From positions 38,257,889-38,321,888 of the forward strand of contig CM067592.1 in the NCBI GenBank assembly GCA_034336665.1: DNA of 64,000 nucleotides, in the 5' to 3' direction. Each line of letters opens with the position of its first letter. The first letter of the stretch is position 1. A program made the position numbers and the translations under genes. Under the pieces are notes generated by a model, which saw only the letters and a list, made by a program, of their open reading frames with translations, was not told where the DNA came from and searched no databases. This document shows, piece after piece, positions 25,987 to 39,162 of the stretch. The DNA comes from Luscinia megarhynchos (taxonomy: Eukaryota; Chordata; Aves; Passeriformes; Turdidae).

Positions 25987-26143
25987 GAACTCCCAGATTC
26001 CCTGAAAGAACAGATCTATCTGAAAGAATGGCATGTATACAACACATTGATACAAACCATTCCAGCCTACATTGCACTGTTTCAAGATCTGAGAGTACTG
26101 GAATTGTCAAAAAATCAAATCAGCCATCTTCCAGCAGAGATTG
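25987..26143 (+). CDS. LRRC2: LRRC2 third coding exon (start of LRR domain)
   Basis: The acceptor is CATTGACAG (AG at 25985-25986) and the donor is GTGAGT at 26144. It encodes residues 113-164 plus one base. It opens with ELPDSLKEQ, then an LRR-like unit at about 124-146 ([15 protein letters not shown]) and a second at about 147-169 that starts [18 protein letters not shown]. These fit the 23-residue LxxLxLxxNxLxxLPxxI pattern of SHOC2/Ras-suppressor-type repeats. The Asn ladder position is present (N155). No break or substitution of concern is seen. Confidence 0.96.
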
Positions 26144-26607
26144 GTGAGTTGGTCCAAGATACTCAGATATTTATACCATTTAACACTATTGAAGGGAAAT
26201 GAATATCCATGGATATTCTCATTAATTTACTGATAATTGTCTTGTTTACATTGAACAGTCCCCACTACATTTTTATATCTCTCTGGCTTTAATTATGCTT
26301 GCTAAATTGTATTGAGAACCATTAATATAGTATGGGAAAAAGTGCATTTTCGTTATCTGATTATAAGGCAATTATTGCTTTTCAATTATTGTATTCAAGT
26401 AGATGGAGAGTTGTTTCTGGGAACAGGTGGTGTTTTATATTCCTTACGGATTAAGAAAAATAGAAGTATTATGGAATTTTAAGCCTTGAACAAGATGAAT
26501 TGAAACATAAAATTGTGGGGAAAAGGAACCAAAAATAGAATTCTGCAAAAAAGACACATTTTAATTTTTAAGAGTTCAGTAATGACCTTAATTTATAAAA
26601 TATATAT

Positions 26608-26852
26608 ATCATAGAGTAGTTGATTAATAGAAAAATTTGGATTGGAAGGGACCTTAAAAGTCATCTAATTCCAACTCCACTGCTGTGGGCAGGGACACCT
26701 TTCATTAGACTAGGTTGGTCAGAGCCCCTTCTTGAACCCAGCCTTGAATGCTCCAGGGATGGAGCTTTCTGGGCAACCTGTGCCAGTGCCTCAACACCCT
26801 TATGGTGAAGAATTTCTTTGTAATATCTAATCTAAAGCTAGTCCACCTGGTG
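26608..26852 (-). mobile_element. CR1 LINE 3' fragment
   Basis: The + strand reads TCATAGAGTAGTTGATTAAT, GGAAGGGACCTTAAAAGTCA, CCAACTCCACTGCTGTGGGC, CCTTGAATGCTCCAGGGATGG and GGTGAAGAATTTCTTTGTAAT, the reverse complement of the CR1 3' end in order. Confidence 0.88.
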
Positions 26853-27837
26853 TTATATAAGTTTTAGAGAAACAAATTCTCAATGCTTAAATACTTTGGC
26901 CCTTGACATTTTAAGCTACATAACAATAATTTTAATGCCTGCCTCTCCTATGTTTTTTTATCTTACAATAGAAAAGCTTGTTTGACAGATTGTATTGGTA
27001 TTGAGAGGGATTTACTGCTCTCATAAGGAAAAATATAGCTGTAAGAGGTGGCATATTTGAAAGCTGAAGTACCTGGGCCATTTGTGTCTCCAGTGCTGAG
27101 TCATACACCCAGGTACACTAGTACCTCAGCCTTTGATTTTAAATACAGTAGTCCTAAGCTTTCCCCAAGAGTGCCATTCCTTATGTACACTAAGAGATAA
27201 GATACTCTCTCTGAAAGACTTCAGTTTTTCTTCAGATGAAAGACTAAAAGCTCCCCCTCCCTTGATATCATAAGTTTAACTAAGGGAAGAGGGAGAGCAA
27301 CCTGAAACAGAAATCTGAGCTAGAACTTTCTACTGTTTTAGTATTCTATTAATCAAGTAACACTCATGTTTTTGATTTATTTACTAGCACTGTATTTTAG
27401 AAAAAAAAATTTACATAGACATCAAGATCTATTTTATTGTTTCAGCCTGGCATCTAAACACACTAACAGATAATAAACAAGACAAAAGCAGGAGATAATG
27501 GACATAAAATGAACACTAACAATTTTATCAGGACTTTGACTGCAGAACTCAGATAGGTCAGTGAGTTTAATGGACAAATACCTTATAAAATGTAGTTTGG
27601 AAGAAAGTGGAAACAGCATGGAAGAAAGGGGAAAGACTACTAGCTTCCTGACAGAGGCTACCCTAAACCATTAAACAGAGGGTTTTAAAGGGTTGTTGCT
27701 TAACAAGTGAGGCAGGTAGAAGCAGAAAAAATTTTTCTTTATTCTCACTATTAATGAAAATGATCCCTAAGAAAAAAAATATCACCAGTGCTATTAAAAT
27801 CTGTTTCTACAATAAAGGCACAAACACAGATCTCAGA

Positions 27838-29175
27838 GTCACAGAATTGTTAAGATTGGAAATGGCCTCTTAAGATCACTGAGGCCAATCATAAACCTAT
27901 CTCCACTGTGTTCATCCCTAAACCATGTCTGTAAATGACACATGCACACATTTTTTTTAGCATTTTCGAAGATGATAGTTTAACCTGTTATTTGAGTGGC
28001 CTGTACCAATGCCTACTCAACCTTTTAGTGAAGAATTTTTTCACCAGCATCCAATCTAGATGATCCATTGTGCAACCTGAGGCAATTTCCTCTTATTCTT
28101 TCACTTCTCCCACCTTTCTCATGGGAGAAGAGACTGACTCTCACCTTGTTACACCCTTCTTTTCAGGCAGTTGTAAAGAGTGATAAGGTCCCCTTCCTTT
28201 TCTCCAGGAACAACACCAACTGCCTCAGATACTCCTCAGAAAATTTGTGCTCCAGACCTTTCCTCAGCTCTGTTGCCCTTCTCTGGACACTGCAGCACCT
28301 CAGTGTCTGGGGCTGTTTTGGATTAGAAAGAGTATTCCCCAATTTAATGTCTCCACTCCATACCATGTGGCACTCACTCATTTCTCTCTCTCTCTCCCCT
28401 CCCCTTTCAGCCGTGTGGAGAGAAATATTTGAGGCACAGAAGGTATAGATTATGGCTTGATATAAGAACAATTTACTGGAAACAGCTAAAACATCAGTTA
28501 CAGAGCAAAGCAGTGATACCCAACCACACTTACTTGACCAGAAGAGACCCTTTCTCCCACCCCTGAAAAACACTGGGGCAGTATAGAATAACCTCTGGGT
28601 ATTAGCAATGCCCCCTTCTGGCTGCTGCAAAATTTAGTCCTGTCCTGGACAAAACCCGAGCTTGAACACAGGATTTGAGGAGTGGTCTCACCAATGCTGA
28701 GTACAGCAGGACAATAACTTCCCTGGACCTGCTGGCCACATTATTTTTGATACAGGCCAGGATGTCTTTGGTCCTCTTGGCCACCTGGGCACCATGCTGG
28801 ACCACGTTTGACTGACTTTCATCCAGCACCCCCAGATCCCTTCCTGCCTGGCAGCTTTCCTGTTCCTTTCCCTCAAGCCTGTAGTGCTGTATGGGGCTGT
28901 TGTGACCCAAGGACAGGAGCTGACTCTTTGTGTTATTGAACCTCATACAATTGCCCTCAGCCCATTGATCCAGCTGGTCCAGATGACTCTGAACATCTTT
29001 CCTACCCTCTACTAGATGAATCCTCCCACCCAGCTCAGTGCTGTTTGCAATGTGACTTAGGGGACACTCGGTCTCCACATCCTGATCCACACCCTGATCA
29101 CAGACTCTAAGGAAGGGTGGCCTCAACACTGAGCCCTGGGGAGCACCACTGGTGACCAGAGGACAAGTAGATTGT
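27838..29175 (-). mobile_element. CR1 LINE copy, interrupted by an LTR
   Basis: Both arms (27838-28313 and about 28666-29175) are reversed CR1: the tail at TCACAGAATTGTTAAGATTGG, then TTGCCCTTCTCTGGACACTG, and after the insert GGTCTCACCAATGCTGAGTA, GGCCACCTGGGCACCATGCT and CACTGAGCCCTGGGGAGCACC. The open frame of about 217 codons at 28602-29255 (minus) is CR1 ORF2 sequence with a foreign start, not a host gene. Confidence 0.9.
28314..28665 (-). mobile_element. LTR inserted inside a CR1 copy
   Basis: This block separates two parts of one minus-strand CR1: the CR1 matches up to about 28313 and resumes at about 28666 with CTTGAACACAGGATTTGAGG, at the expected next position. The insert shares ordered segments with 37584-38132: CATACCATG early on, a pyrimidine-rich CCCCTTTCAGC region, ACCCTCTGGGT-like and AAAATTAG-C-CT-TCCTGG near the end. 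I infer a solo LTR in minus orientation; exact ends are uncertain by about 15 nt. Confidence 0.65.
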
Positions 29176-30809
29176 TCTAGTAGAGGGTAATGTAGAGCCT
29201 GGACCAAACCTTTTCTGGGAAACAAGGAAGAATGTTTCATTGTTTCTAGTAGCAATCACTGTTCTTTCAACTGCATTAAAATGATGGGATTTCTGCTCCT
29301 CAGTAGCTTTTATCATATTCCCATTTATTCACTTTCCCTCCAATAGGTTTATTCCATTAGCTTATATCTATGATTTCTTTCTTTCAGTGTTTTTGTTGCT
29401 GGATTTTTTTGTGCAAATGTTTGCCTGGGAGGGCCAGAGAATGTTAGAAAATACTTTGTTGTAAGGCTTCCCTCAGACACGGTGTTATAGCACTCACCAT
29501 CCTCCTCCTACCCAGGAAATTTTGTTCAGAAATTTTGTTTTTCAAGATTCATTAAATCTAAACAGTCTTCTTTGAAACACAGATTTGAACATTAGTCACT
29601 GCACAACAAAATTAACAAATTCGCTAAGCCATTGATACTACTTATACATAATATATATAAATTATAGATAGATGTAATTTATATATAATTCTACATCATA
29701 GTAGTATTTCTAGCCTATCCAGAAACTGATGCATAATCACTGATGTAGTCTAAAAGGAAGTAATACATAAAGCCACTCCAAGACTGTGTACCTGAACTGT
29801 TCAGCATTTTTTTGCCAAAACTTCCTGATATTTTTCAGTCATACTGAATGTTGTATGTTGATAGGCCACCTATTAATAAGGCAGTGGAACTGCATTTTTT
29901 GTTATGGCTAAGATTAGAGGAGGTTTGTCTTAATTTGTGTAATGCTCTCTTGTTTACATATAAGGGGATGTGCTTGCAAATAGCTGTGCTTTTATTTCAT
30001 TTACTATATGTGCATACCAGATAGATATTAATGTGTATTGGAAATGTTAATTATTTTCGTAAGACAATATTATGTAAAGGTCTTGGATATTTTGAAGTTT
30101 TTGAATACTGCTTCTAAATGAAACCTTTAATATTTTAAGTATGCTAATATATAAATCAACCTATCTACTAAATTTTCATAAGGAAGATTATCAATGTGGA
30201 CTTGATTTGGGAGCTCTATCTAAGCAAAGAGTGAGGACTGAGTGTTAAATCAGAAGGTAAGGTGTCTGGAAAGGTTAAGTGCTATGGTATTCATCATTTT
30301 GTCTTCTGCTTACAAAGCAGCAATAACTAGGTAAATATCACAGCTAAAATGTATTTGAGAGCAATGACAGATAGTTGATGCTGGCAGTGACATGCATCTT
30401 ATTGAGTCTTTAATCTTCAGACAGAATTGAAGTCAAGTTTAGATCAACAAATCATCTAGCAGAGGATAACCTGGTGAGCCATATTATGACAACTTTTGAT
30501 TCGCACAAGAGGTAAAGGTATGAGACAACATGAGGTGATAAGAATATTTTCAATGAAAAAAAATTATTGCTGCAGTAGAAGCTGTTGGACTTCTGGAATA
30601 TTTGAGTTCATATTCCTGTTTTACAGATTTCGAAGATAATGCTCCACTCTGAATCAGATAGAAGAGTTGAATCCATTATCAGATATTTCAAATCACACTT
30701 TTATAGTCACAGATGTACATGAACAAGAACAAATTTGTAACAGAAGACAGCTAAGAATACTTTTGATTTGATAGTTTCTGTGCAATAAAAAATATTTTAA
30801 TAAGAATCT

Positions 30810-30870
30810 TAAATGAAAAAGAAAAAAAAAAGAAACCAAAAAAACCCCAAAACCAGAAAAACCCCAAATC
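30810..30870. repeat. A-rich / AAAACCCC-type simple repeat
   Basis: A-rich run passing into CCAAAAAAACCCCAAAACC-type sequence. Confidence 0.8.
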
Positions 30871-31719
30871 TGCAGAATGGAAGTGTCTATCTTAAAATGG
30901 TTTGTCTTGGACTAACAGAGAGAGTCATGAATGGGGCATAGCCAGGGGATTTTCTTTGTCTCCTGAGCAAGATTACAGCTCTGACTTTGGCTATGTAGTA
31001 TAGTTGCTCTATATAAAGTAGTGCTAGTGCATTTGTAATTGCTATAACTGAAACCATCCAACAATATATTCTCACAATTACATTGGAAGTAGTGAGCTGA
31101 AGTCTCATATGTTCCCAAAGCCTTTGTGCTGGCATGGAACTGTAAGGTTATATTGGGATTTTTTGTCCCACAAATTATCCATTATACTTCTCAAAGAGCT
31201 CTTAGTAAAATATTTGTACTGTGTCCTCTCCTATTTTTGATTTTCCAAATGTTTCAGATTCAAAATAACTGCTTTTGAGACATACTTTATTAAGAAATCA
31301 CAGAGAATTTTTTTCTCTTTTCTACTGTACAGTATAAAATTTCCTTTGTGCGTATCATTAATCAAATTTTCTAGAACTCAGAGGGGAAAACTATTAATAA
31401 TAGAATTTTAAGTGACTTCTTGATATCTAAAATATCTTTTCCTATTAATAAGATTCCCAATGTGTTTTGTGTGTTTCCAAAAAGAAAATACATATTCTTG
31501 TCTTACATGCCTATTCTGAGGAACTGCAAACTCATCTATTGTCTTTGTCATTTATTCAGTGTTATTTGTCCAACGGCTCAGTCTTTTAAGAAATGGAGGA
31601 ATATTTTGTTTATATCCTCCCTTTGAAGAGGCAGTATTAAACACTGGTGTTGCAAGTATTTATGAGGATATTTTTTACTCAGTTTTCAATGGCATCCCCT
31701 CTTCTCACGCTTCCTGAGT

Positions 31720-33308
31720 GGATGGCACTGAGGGCAGGGACCGGGGGAGTTAAATCACTTGTGTTGCAAGCAAAGGTTCATGACCACCTGAGGAATCTGA
31801 GTATGGGTGTGTCTATGGGAGCTGATGAGATGCATCCCAGAGGCTTAAGGGTACTGCCTGATGTAGCCACTAAGCCATTCTGTGACATTTGAAAAGTCAT
31901 TGTGGTCAGGTAAAGTCCCAGATGACTGAAAGATGGGAAACATTTTGCCCATTTTAGAAAGGAGAACCTAGGGATCTGCTGACCTGTCAGCATCATCTCT
32001 GTCCCTGGGAAAATAATGAAATAGATCCTCCTGAAAGCTATGCTAAGGCTCACAGAGATCAGGGGCATGGTTTGAAAAAGCAACGTGGCCTCACTAAGGA
32101 AAAGTCCCTCCTGATCAGCTTGTTGTCCTTCTACAGTGGAGTGACTTTATCCACGGACAAGAGAAGGGCTCTTATCTGTCTGGATTTGGTAAGGCCTTTA
32201 ACATGGTCTGCCACCACATCCTTCTCTCTAAAGTGCAGAGGCATGGAAGTGATATGTGCACTGTTCAATGCATGAAGAATTGGCTAGGTGGTCTCATCCA
32301 GGGTGTACTGGTCAAGAACTCAGTGTCTGGATGGCTGTTTGTGAGAAGTGGTGGGCTTCAGGAGACTGCATGGGAAACAGTGCTATTAAGTGTCTTCATC
32401 AATGATTTGGGCAGCAGGTTTGACTGCACACTCAGCAATTTTTCAGATAATACCTAGCTAAGTGGTGTGGTTGATCTGTTTGAAGGATAGGTTAAATTGT
32501 CTGTCATCCAGAGGAACCTGGACAACCTCAAGAGCTGGGCTCATGTGAATCTCATGGGGTTTAACAAGACCAAGTACAAGGTGCTGTGCTTGGGTTGAGG
32601 CACTCTCTGGTCCCAGCCCAGGCCGGGGATGAACAGATCAGAGCAGCCCTGTGAAAAGGGCTTGGGGCTGCTGTGGGTGAGAGGCTGGACATGGCCCAGC
32701 CATGGGCACTCCCAGCCCAGAAACCAAACGTGTCCTGGGCTGCATCCAAAGCAGCGTGGGCAGCAGGGGAGGGAGGGGATTCTGCCCCTCTGCTCTGCTC
32801 TGTGAGACCCCAGCTGGGAACCCTGCACTCAGCTCTGGGGTTCCTGCACAGGGAGCACATGGAACTGCTGGAGTGATATCAGACAAGGGTGATTAGAGGG
32901 ATGGAGGGCCTCTCCTCTGCTGACAGGTTGAGAGAAATGGGCTTCTTCAGCCTGTAGGAAGGAAGCTCTGGGGAGACCTTCCAGTGGCCTTTCAGTAACT
33001 GAAGGAGACCTATAAAAAAGCTGGTTAGGAACTGTTTACAAGGTCTTGTAGTAACAGGACAAAGAGTAATGACCATAAACTTAAAGAGGGTAGGTTTAGG
33101 TATTAGGTATTCTTCCCTCTGAGGGTGATCAGGTTGCCCAGATAAGCTGTGGTGACCCATCCCTGGAAGTCTTCACCACCAGGTTGGATGGAGCTTTGAG
33201 AACCCTAGTCTAGTGAAAGGTGACCTTGCCTATGGCAGTGGGGCTGGAACTAGATGATATTTAATATCCCTTTCAACCCAAGCCATTCCATAATTCAATG
33301 ATTCTATG
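31720..33308 (+). mobile_element. CR1 LINE copy, about 1.6 kb, 3' end intact
   Basis: It contains RT-region sequence (GGCCTTTAACATGGTCTGCC, TCATCAATGATTTGGGCAGC), a GC-rich segment at 32630-32880 (CCCAGAAACCAAACGTGTCC, GGCTGCATCCAAAGCAGCGT) and a tail CCAAGCCATTCCATAATTCAATGATTC-type end. Overlapping open frames on both strands at 32.5-32.9 kb come from the GC-rich LINE sequence. The copy is disabled by stops and frameshifts. Confidence 0.88.
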
Positions 33309-36052
33309 CTTACAGATTAATGCAAAAAGTTGTCTAGCATTTTACTCCAGTTTGTCCAGTTTGTACATTTGCATTGAATGGGATCTTTAGATAATAAAGG
33401 CAATCTGCTACCTCATCTGAATTTTGTCTCTGACACCTTGCTAGGACCACTAATGTAGGCTTGTGAAAAAGGTGAATTTGTACTACAATTATTAGAATGC
33501 TTCATTGCTTACAAGAAATTAGAGAATTTAACTGCCAATTCAGGTTTTTAAAATGAATTAAAAATTTAAACTGTGAATAAATACAACAATTATGACACTG
33601 AATTTCCCATCTAAATAAAAAAAATCTTAATTGGGAAACTTTCAGGAAGGCCATGGAAGTAATTTTGGCTTTTACTGCCTCTCCATAGAAAACAGAGATG
33701 TTAGCTCTTTAATTCCAGAATTTACATATTTTATAAAATGAAAATTCAGTGACATTAAACATAGCTAAAAGTGGTATTGTACAGCAATGATTTTACTATT
33801 ACTACTAATTCAGAAGTTGTGCTTGAATATTGTTTGAATGTATATGTGGGAGTCAAATCCTGCTCTACATTTGTGCAGTCATGGAAGGGATGCCATCTCC
33901 TCACTCCCCACCTAAAGCTGCCTCAATGGCTGTATTACATGCTCATTGAGCCTGATGTTGACTGGGCAGCATACCGAAGATGGTGGAGAACTTCTGCACT
34001 AAGGAGATATAAATAAGCCCTAAGATGCAGATTTCAGAGTTGCGAAAGTCCTACATATGATCTTACCACCCTTTTTATTCCCCCTCCTCCAAAAGACAAT
34101 ATCCATGGTATTTGAGGGCTATTTTGGGATTTATTCCCCCACAAGTTTGTGCTCCTTCAACCAAGACACAGGATTTGAGACTCTTTAGTTTTCATGGATG
34201 TTTTTTATGGTCAACACATTTGTGGTCTCTTTCTGACAAAGTTAGCCTAGCAGATCTCACTCTGTATTCTGAATTACCATTCCGACAGCTCATACAGCCT
34301 AACTCTATCCTTATCTACATTGTTGGTTGTAAAAAATGTTAAACAGTTATTTAGAGGAAGGAGTCATTAACATGTGGTGCTAAATGGAAACCGGGTTGAA
34401 ATATAAATTTTATAAAGGAAAAGTAAGTTGTTCCCAACTCATTTGATTTCTATTTTTTGAGAAGATGGTTGAGCTTCAAGTAGTAAATCTTTTCTACTTG
34501 GTATTCCATAATGTATTTGATACAGAGAGCTATGGAAAATGAATGTTCTACTCTAACAGAATGGACTTTGATGCCACAATTGTAAAAATGAACAAAAGAC
34601 TTGTTAAACAGTGGCAAAAATATGTTTATTTGGAAAAAGGTGGTGTTGGTCATGAAGAAGGTTATTTGCTGATTTTCTCAAGGATCAATCTTGACTTTAT
34701 CACTTAACATTTTTCAGGAACAGAGTTCCTCAAATTTTCTGACACAGTTTGTCTGTGTGTTGTCACTGCAAAAGGGGTGGAAATATGTAAGGCTGATGAG
34801 TAGATAGACTTCTGAAAAAATACAGAGATTAAATTCACAGTTGCAGAGCTCAAGGTCATGTATTCAGTTTTCATGCAGCGTGTCAGAGATCATTAAATGC
34901 AAAAAACGGAAGAAATGAAATTCCAAATCTAACAGTCACAGGAGGACTATCTTGTAATTTTAGATGAGAACAGATGCAAAATAAGTCCATTAGGACCATT
35001 TAAGGAGGGTAATTTTTATTTTGTCAACAGAGACTAGAGAAAATGGCTTATCCAGGCTAGTAAAATAAATTCTGAGATGTCTGTTACCTATAAAAACATC
35101 AGAAGTAAACACCAGGGAAGGGAAAAAAACCTATTTAAAGATGAACTAGATAACAGAATGAATGGTTATAGAATTTCTATAAATAAATTTAAGCTAGCAA
35201 TCTAAAGATCATTCCAAATAAAGGAAATTATGAAACTCAGTAACTTCTTATAACAGCATAACAGCAGGAGATGTAAAATATAAACTACTTTTCAAATGGA
35301 ATGTGAGAAATAAAAAAAAAAAAAAAAGATTATGTGAAGTGGTCATGCAAGGAATTTATCCAGGAGTTCCTGTTTAGTCTTATATACGTCTTATCAGCCT
35401 AGAGGGCGTGTTAATACTTGACTACTGCTCACATGTCAGGAAGCATAACTTAATCCAATGAAGAGCTCAGAGGTGAAAAATAGCCCCTATAGAATTCCAA
35501 GAGATTGCTCCCTGCAGGCAGATTTTGGCAACCTTAATCCCATTCATCTATGTTGTTCTGAGTTTGTTATGGAAATAAAATTCAGTTGTATGACTCATGT
35601 TTTTTCCCAGTAATCTTAGTCACAGCAATTACGGTAAATTGACTGTAGAATCTGTAGTGCCCTTCTGTCTGTTAAAGAGAGATTATATATCACAAGAAAA
35701 AATGTGATACATTTTTTGCTTGTCTTTTTTCCTTATACCTGCAAACCATACTGGGAGCACTGACACACGTTAAGTGCTGTGAAAGTCAGACAGAGAAGTT
35801 GTGCTTGAGTCCATCACGCTACCTAGAAAAGCTGCTGCATTTTTGTGATTTCTTTTTCATAAATGGTTCTGCTCCATGTCTCTAATGCATCAGAAATTAC
35901 CATCTCAACAGAATTAGACAAGACAGTGACTAGCATGTTAGTAACTCCAGTTGCCTTGCCTAGTAGTCCATTAGTAGTTCTCCAATTACTAATGGAACTG
36001 AGAAGTTCGGTTCTCCTTCAATTTCAGTCACCAAAAAATTAGCGACTACATC

Positions 36053-36521
36053 TGTTGTGGGTTAGTCCAGTCTCCCGCAGCAGGATGGGGAGAGAAAGGG
36101 AAAGGCAAAAGCGAGAAAACCCATGCGTCAGGATAAAGACAGTTTAAAAAGAAAATGTAAACTAACCAGTGATGCAAAAGCACTCACTCACTGCAAATTG
36201 ATCCACGTTCAGTCCTTAAGCAATAAGGACCTTGGAAAACTCATTCCCATTCTGCCCCTGTCTCCAGCTTTTACTGCTGAATGTGACATTATATACTACA
36301 GCATATTCCTTTGGTCAGTTTGGATCCAGTGTCTCAGCCCTGTCCCCTCTCAGCCTCTGGCACCCTCCTAGCTGACTCACTGGGGCAGCAGAGTGAGAAA
36401 CAAAATTTTTTGCTGTGTTAGCGCTGTTCAGTTGTTACCACAGTCTGGTCATAAATCCAAAACATAACTCCATATAAATTGCTATGAGAAGCACTAATTC
36501 CATTCCAGATAGAACCGCACA
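36053..36521 (-). mobile_element. Solo LTR, avian ERVL-like family (copy 2, inverted)
   Basis: On the + strand this reads as the reverse complement of the family at 1974: it begins TGTTGTGGGTTAGTCCAG, contains GAGAAAACCCATGCG and AAGACAGTTTAA (the reversed poly-A region), ATTCCTTTGGTCAGTTTGGA, then AATCCAAAACATAACTCCAT, and ends ACCGCACA. TG...CA ends are intact. It is shorter than copy 1 and diverged. No retroviral coding sequence adjoins it, so it is a solo LTR. Confidence 0.75.
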
Positions 36522-37583
36522 ATATTCTGGTGTTGAAAGAACAGGCAAAACATTCCAGGGTTATTTTGAATAAATGTTTTTTTTTTTTAATTCCAATGGG
36601 ATTTGCTCTCCTTTAACAAGAGATTAATTGATTGAGGTAGTAAATTGTGAATTTTCAGATTCTCTAGTTTTAAGGCATTTCTGTTTCAGTGATTATTTTG
36701 TTGCAATGAAGTGGTAAATTCATGGTCATGACACTTAGCATGTGATGTAATATCTTCATCTACCTTATGATACAAAACCTGTTGAGGCTTCCTGATAAGT
36801 AGACTAAACTTCTATTGTATTTAGGTGCTTAAAAATATGGAAATAAGGTAGTTCACACGTTGACACAATTAAATTAGTTTTTTTACCCCAATTACCCTTG
36901 TCAGATAGAAGAGTACTGACACACAGTCTGATGTATTCTTACAGAAATCTTTTTTGCTATTTTAACTAAACCAGCAGCTTACTCTAAAGGAAAACAAGGT
37001 CATCATCCTAAAAGGGTAGCTGAATTTTGAAATACATCTCAGTTTATGGCAGAGCTAAAACTGGAAGGAAGCTGGGTGGAAAACCTATGCTTTTCTTTGT
37101 TGTAAACTGTAGATATCAATATAACAGTTCTCACCACATATGCTTTGTCTGCCACATATGAGATGATTTGGGTGGTCCAGTCATCATTTGAAGACAATGT
37201 TGTGTCCAAGGGAAACTATGGGATTTATGTAAAATGCTGTGTGATCTGGTGACTGCTAGTGTTGGCCATCGAGCAGCATGTCTCTGGCTCTGACAACAGC
37301 AGGGAGAAAATGTAGGACTTTCTACTCCCTATGCTTCTTCTCTGTCCTTTTCTGTGGAAGCACCAAATAACCTCTGGTGGATTTCCACAGATTGCAAAAG
37401 GTGAGCAGCTCTAAGCTGATCAACTCTAAGACAACCTCTGCTTTGGAAGAAGTTTGACTAAGTGTTAATGTCTCAACAGTAAGATCACTATTATGACACT
37501 GACTTGGGGATGCTTCGCACTCTGCAATGTTATCCAAACCTAATGAAACACCAGATTCTTAAAGAAAAAAATAGAAGACTGAT

Positions 37584-38132
37584 TGTTGTGATTTAGGAAT
37601 GGTACCCCAAGATTCAGTACCCATTCATACCATGCACCACTCCATCTTGCCCCCTGGCTTTCCCCTTCTTCTTTCCCTGCAGCACTCTTGTCAGACAAGA
37701 TCACTGCTCCACCAGGTTTCAACAGATGATGATAGAATACATACTTATGGTTATATCCTGCATTGCAACCCAAGACAACTCTGCATAGGAGAATGGGGGG
37801 AACAAAACACAAGGATTACACACTAAGAGAAGAAAAAACTACCAGAAACAGCAATAAGTAAATAAAATCTACTGTAATGACTACAATACCACTGACAGAA
37901 GTACTAGAAAGACACAATTCACACAGAAAAGACCCCGAATAATGGAAAATTAATCAATCAAATGGTTTCCTCTGCCATGGTTACTTGACTGAAGCAGAAC
38001 TCCTTCTTCCGGGAAGAAAGTCTCTTTCTTCCACTCCTGACAATAATGTGAGGAGGACAGAATACCCTCTGGGTCCTGGTCATGCCTTTTATCAACTACT
38101 GGAAAAATTAGCCCTCTCCTGGCCAGATCTCA
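37584..38132 (-). mobile_element. Solo LTR, same family as at 28314, minus orientation
   Basis: It starts TGTTGTGATTTAGGAATGG and runs to about CTGGCCAGATCTCA. It shares many ordered segments with the 28314-28665 block, and its end resembles the reverse of a TGTCCTGG...TTAATTTT LTR start. It is about 200 nt longer than the other copy, which looks internally deleted. No coding sequence adjoins. The family name cannot be fixed without a repeat library. Confidence 0.6.
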
Positions 38133-38344
38133 GACTCTGATTAATATAAGTTTTTGGTTGCTGTATATCTTGTCTTACTTTAGAAATATCTAGTCTGCTT
38201 TGAGAGTCTGTTGACAATGATACTGTTCTCTCCCAGTTTCCAGCTCCTGAATTGCATTTGTGTTTCTTACTTCTGCATTTCCTTCTGAATACTGTGTTCT
38301 GTCTCTGGGTAGAAGGGAACACTACAGGAAAATAAATGGAGCGG

Positions 38345-39162
38345 AATATTGTAGATGACAGCAAGCTGAAGTATATACAGTTGATATCCCTACAGGAAAA
38401 GATGCCATTCAGGACCAACTTGACAGGTGGGCTCATGTGAACTTCATGGAAGTCAACAAGGGAAAGTACAAGATCCTACAAATGTGCTGGGGCAATTTCT
38501 AATATCAGTGCAGACTGGGGGTGAATGGGTTAAGAACAGCCCCACAGAGAAGAACCTGAGAATACTAGTGAATGAGAATTGGATATGAGCTGGCAGTGTG
38601 TATTTGTAGCCCAGGAAGCCAACAGGATCTTGTGTTGCAGCAAAAGAAGTGTGACCAGCGTGTTGAAGGAAGGGTGTCACTGTGCAGCTCCACCTGGAAT
38701 ATTTTATCCAGTCCTGGGCCTTTCAGAGCAGGGAAGGCATGAGCCTGCTGGAATGGCTTCAGTGGAGATTGTCAGAGGCTGTGAAGATTGTCAGAGGTCT
38801 GGAACACTTCTATGAAGGAAAGCTGAGACAGCTGGGAATGTTTAGACTGGAGAAGAGATGGTTCCATTAGCACCTTATTAACGCCTTTCAACATATAAAG
38901 CAGACTTGGGAGAAAGGTACAGGGAGGCTTTTCAGCAGTGCCTGTGCTGACAAGGCAGGGGACAATGGCTTTAAATGGAAAGAGAGTAGGTGTAGGAAAT
39001 TTTTTGTGATGAAGGTGATGTGACATTGGAACAGTATGCCTGGAGAAATTGTGCATGACTCATCATGGGAAGTATTCAGTCAGGTTGGGCAGGGCTTTGT
39101 ACCTAGATGATTTTTGAAGGTTCCTTCCAAATGAAACTATTTGTGATTCTGAAATTCTGTGC
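38345..39162 (+). mobile_element. CR1 LINE copy, 3' part
   Basis: GGGCTCATGTGAACTTCATGG, AAGAACAGCCCCACAGAGAAG, TTGTAGCCCAGGAAGCCAAC and CTGGAGAAGAGATGGTTCCA are CR1 ORF2 C-terminal sequence in order, ending TTGTGATTCTGAAATTCTGTG. It starts about 200 nt after the LTR at 37584-38132. Confidence 0.88.

Noticed and set aside
28602..29255. Open frame of 217 codons on the minus strand
   Set aside because: CR1 ORF2 sequence with the CR1 RT and C-terminal phrases; its ends lie in unrelated sequence and the adjoining LTR.
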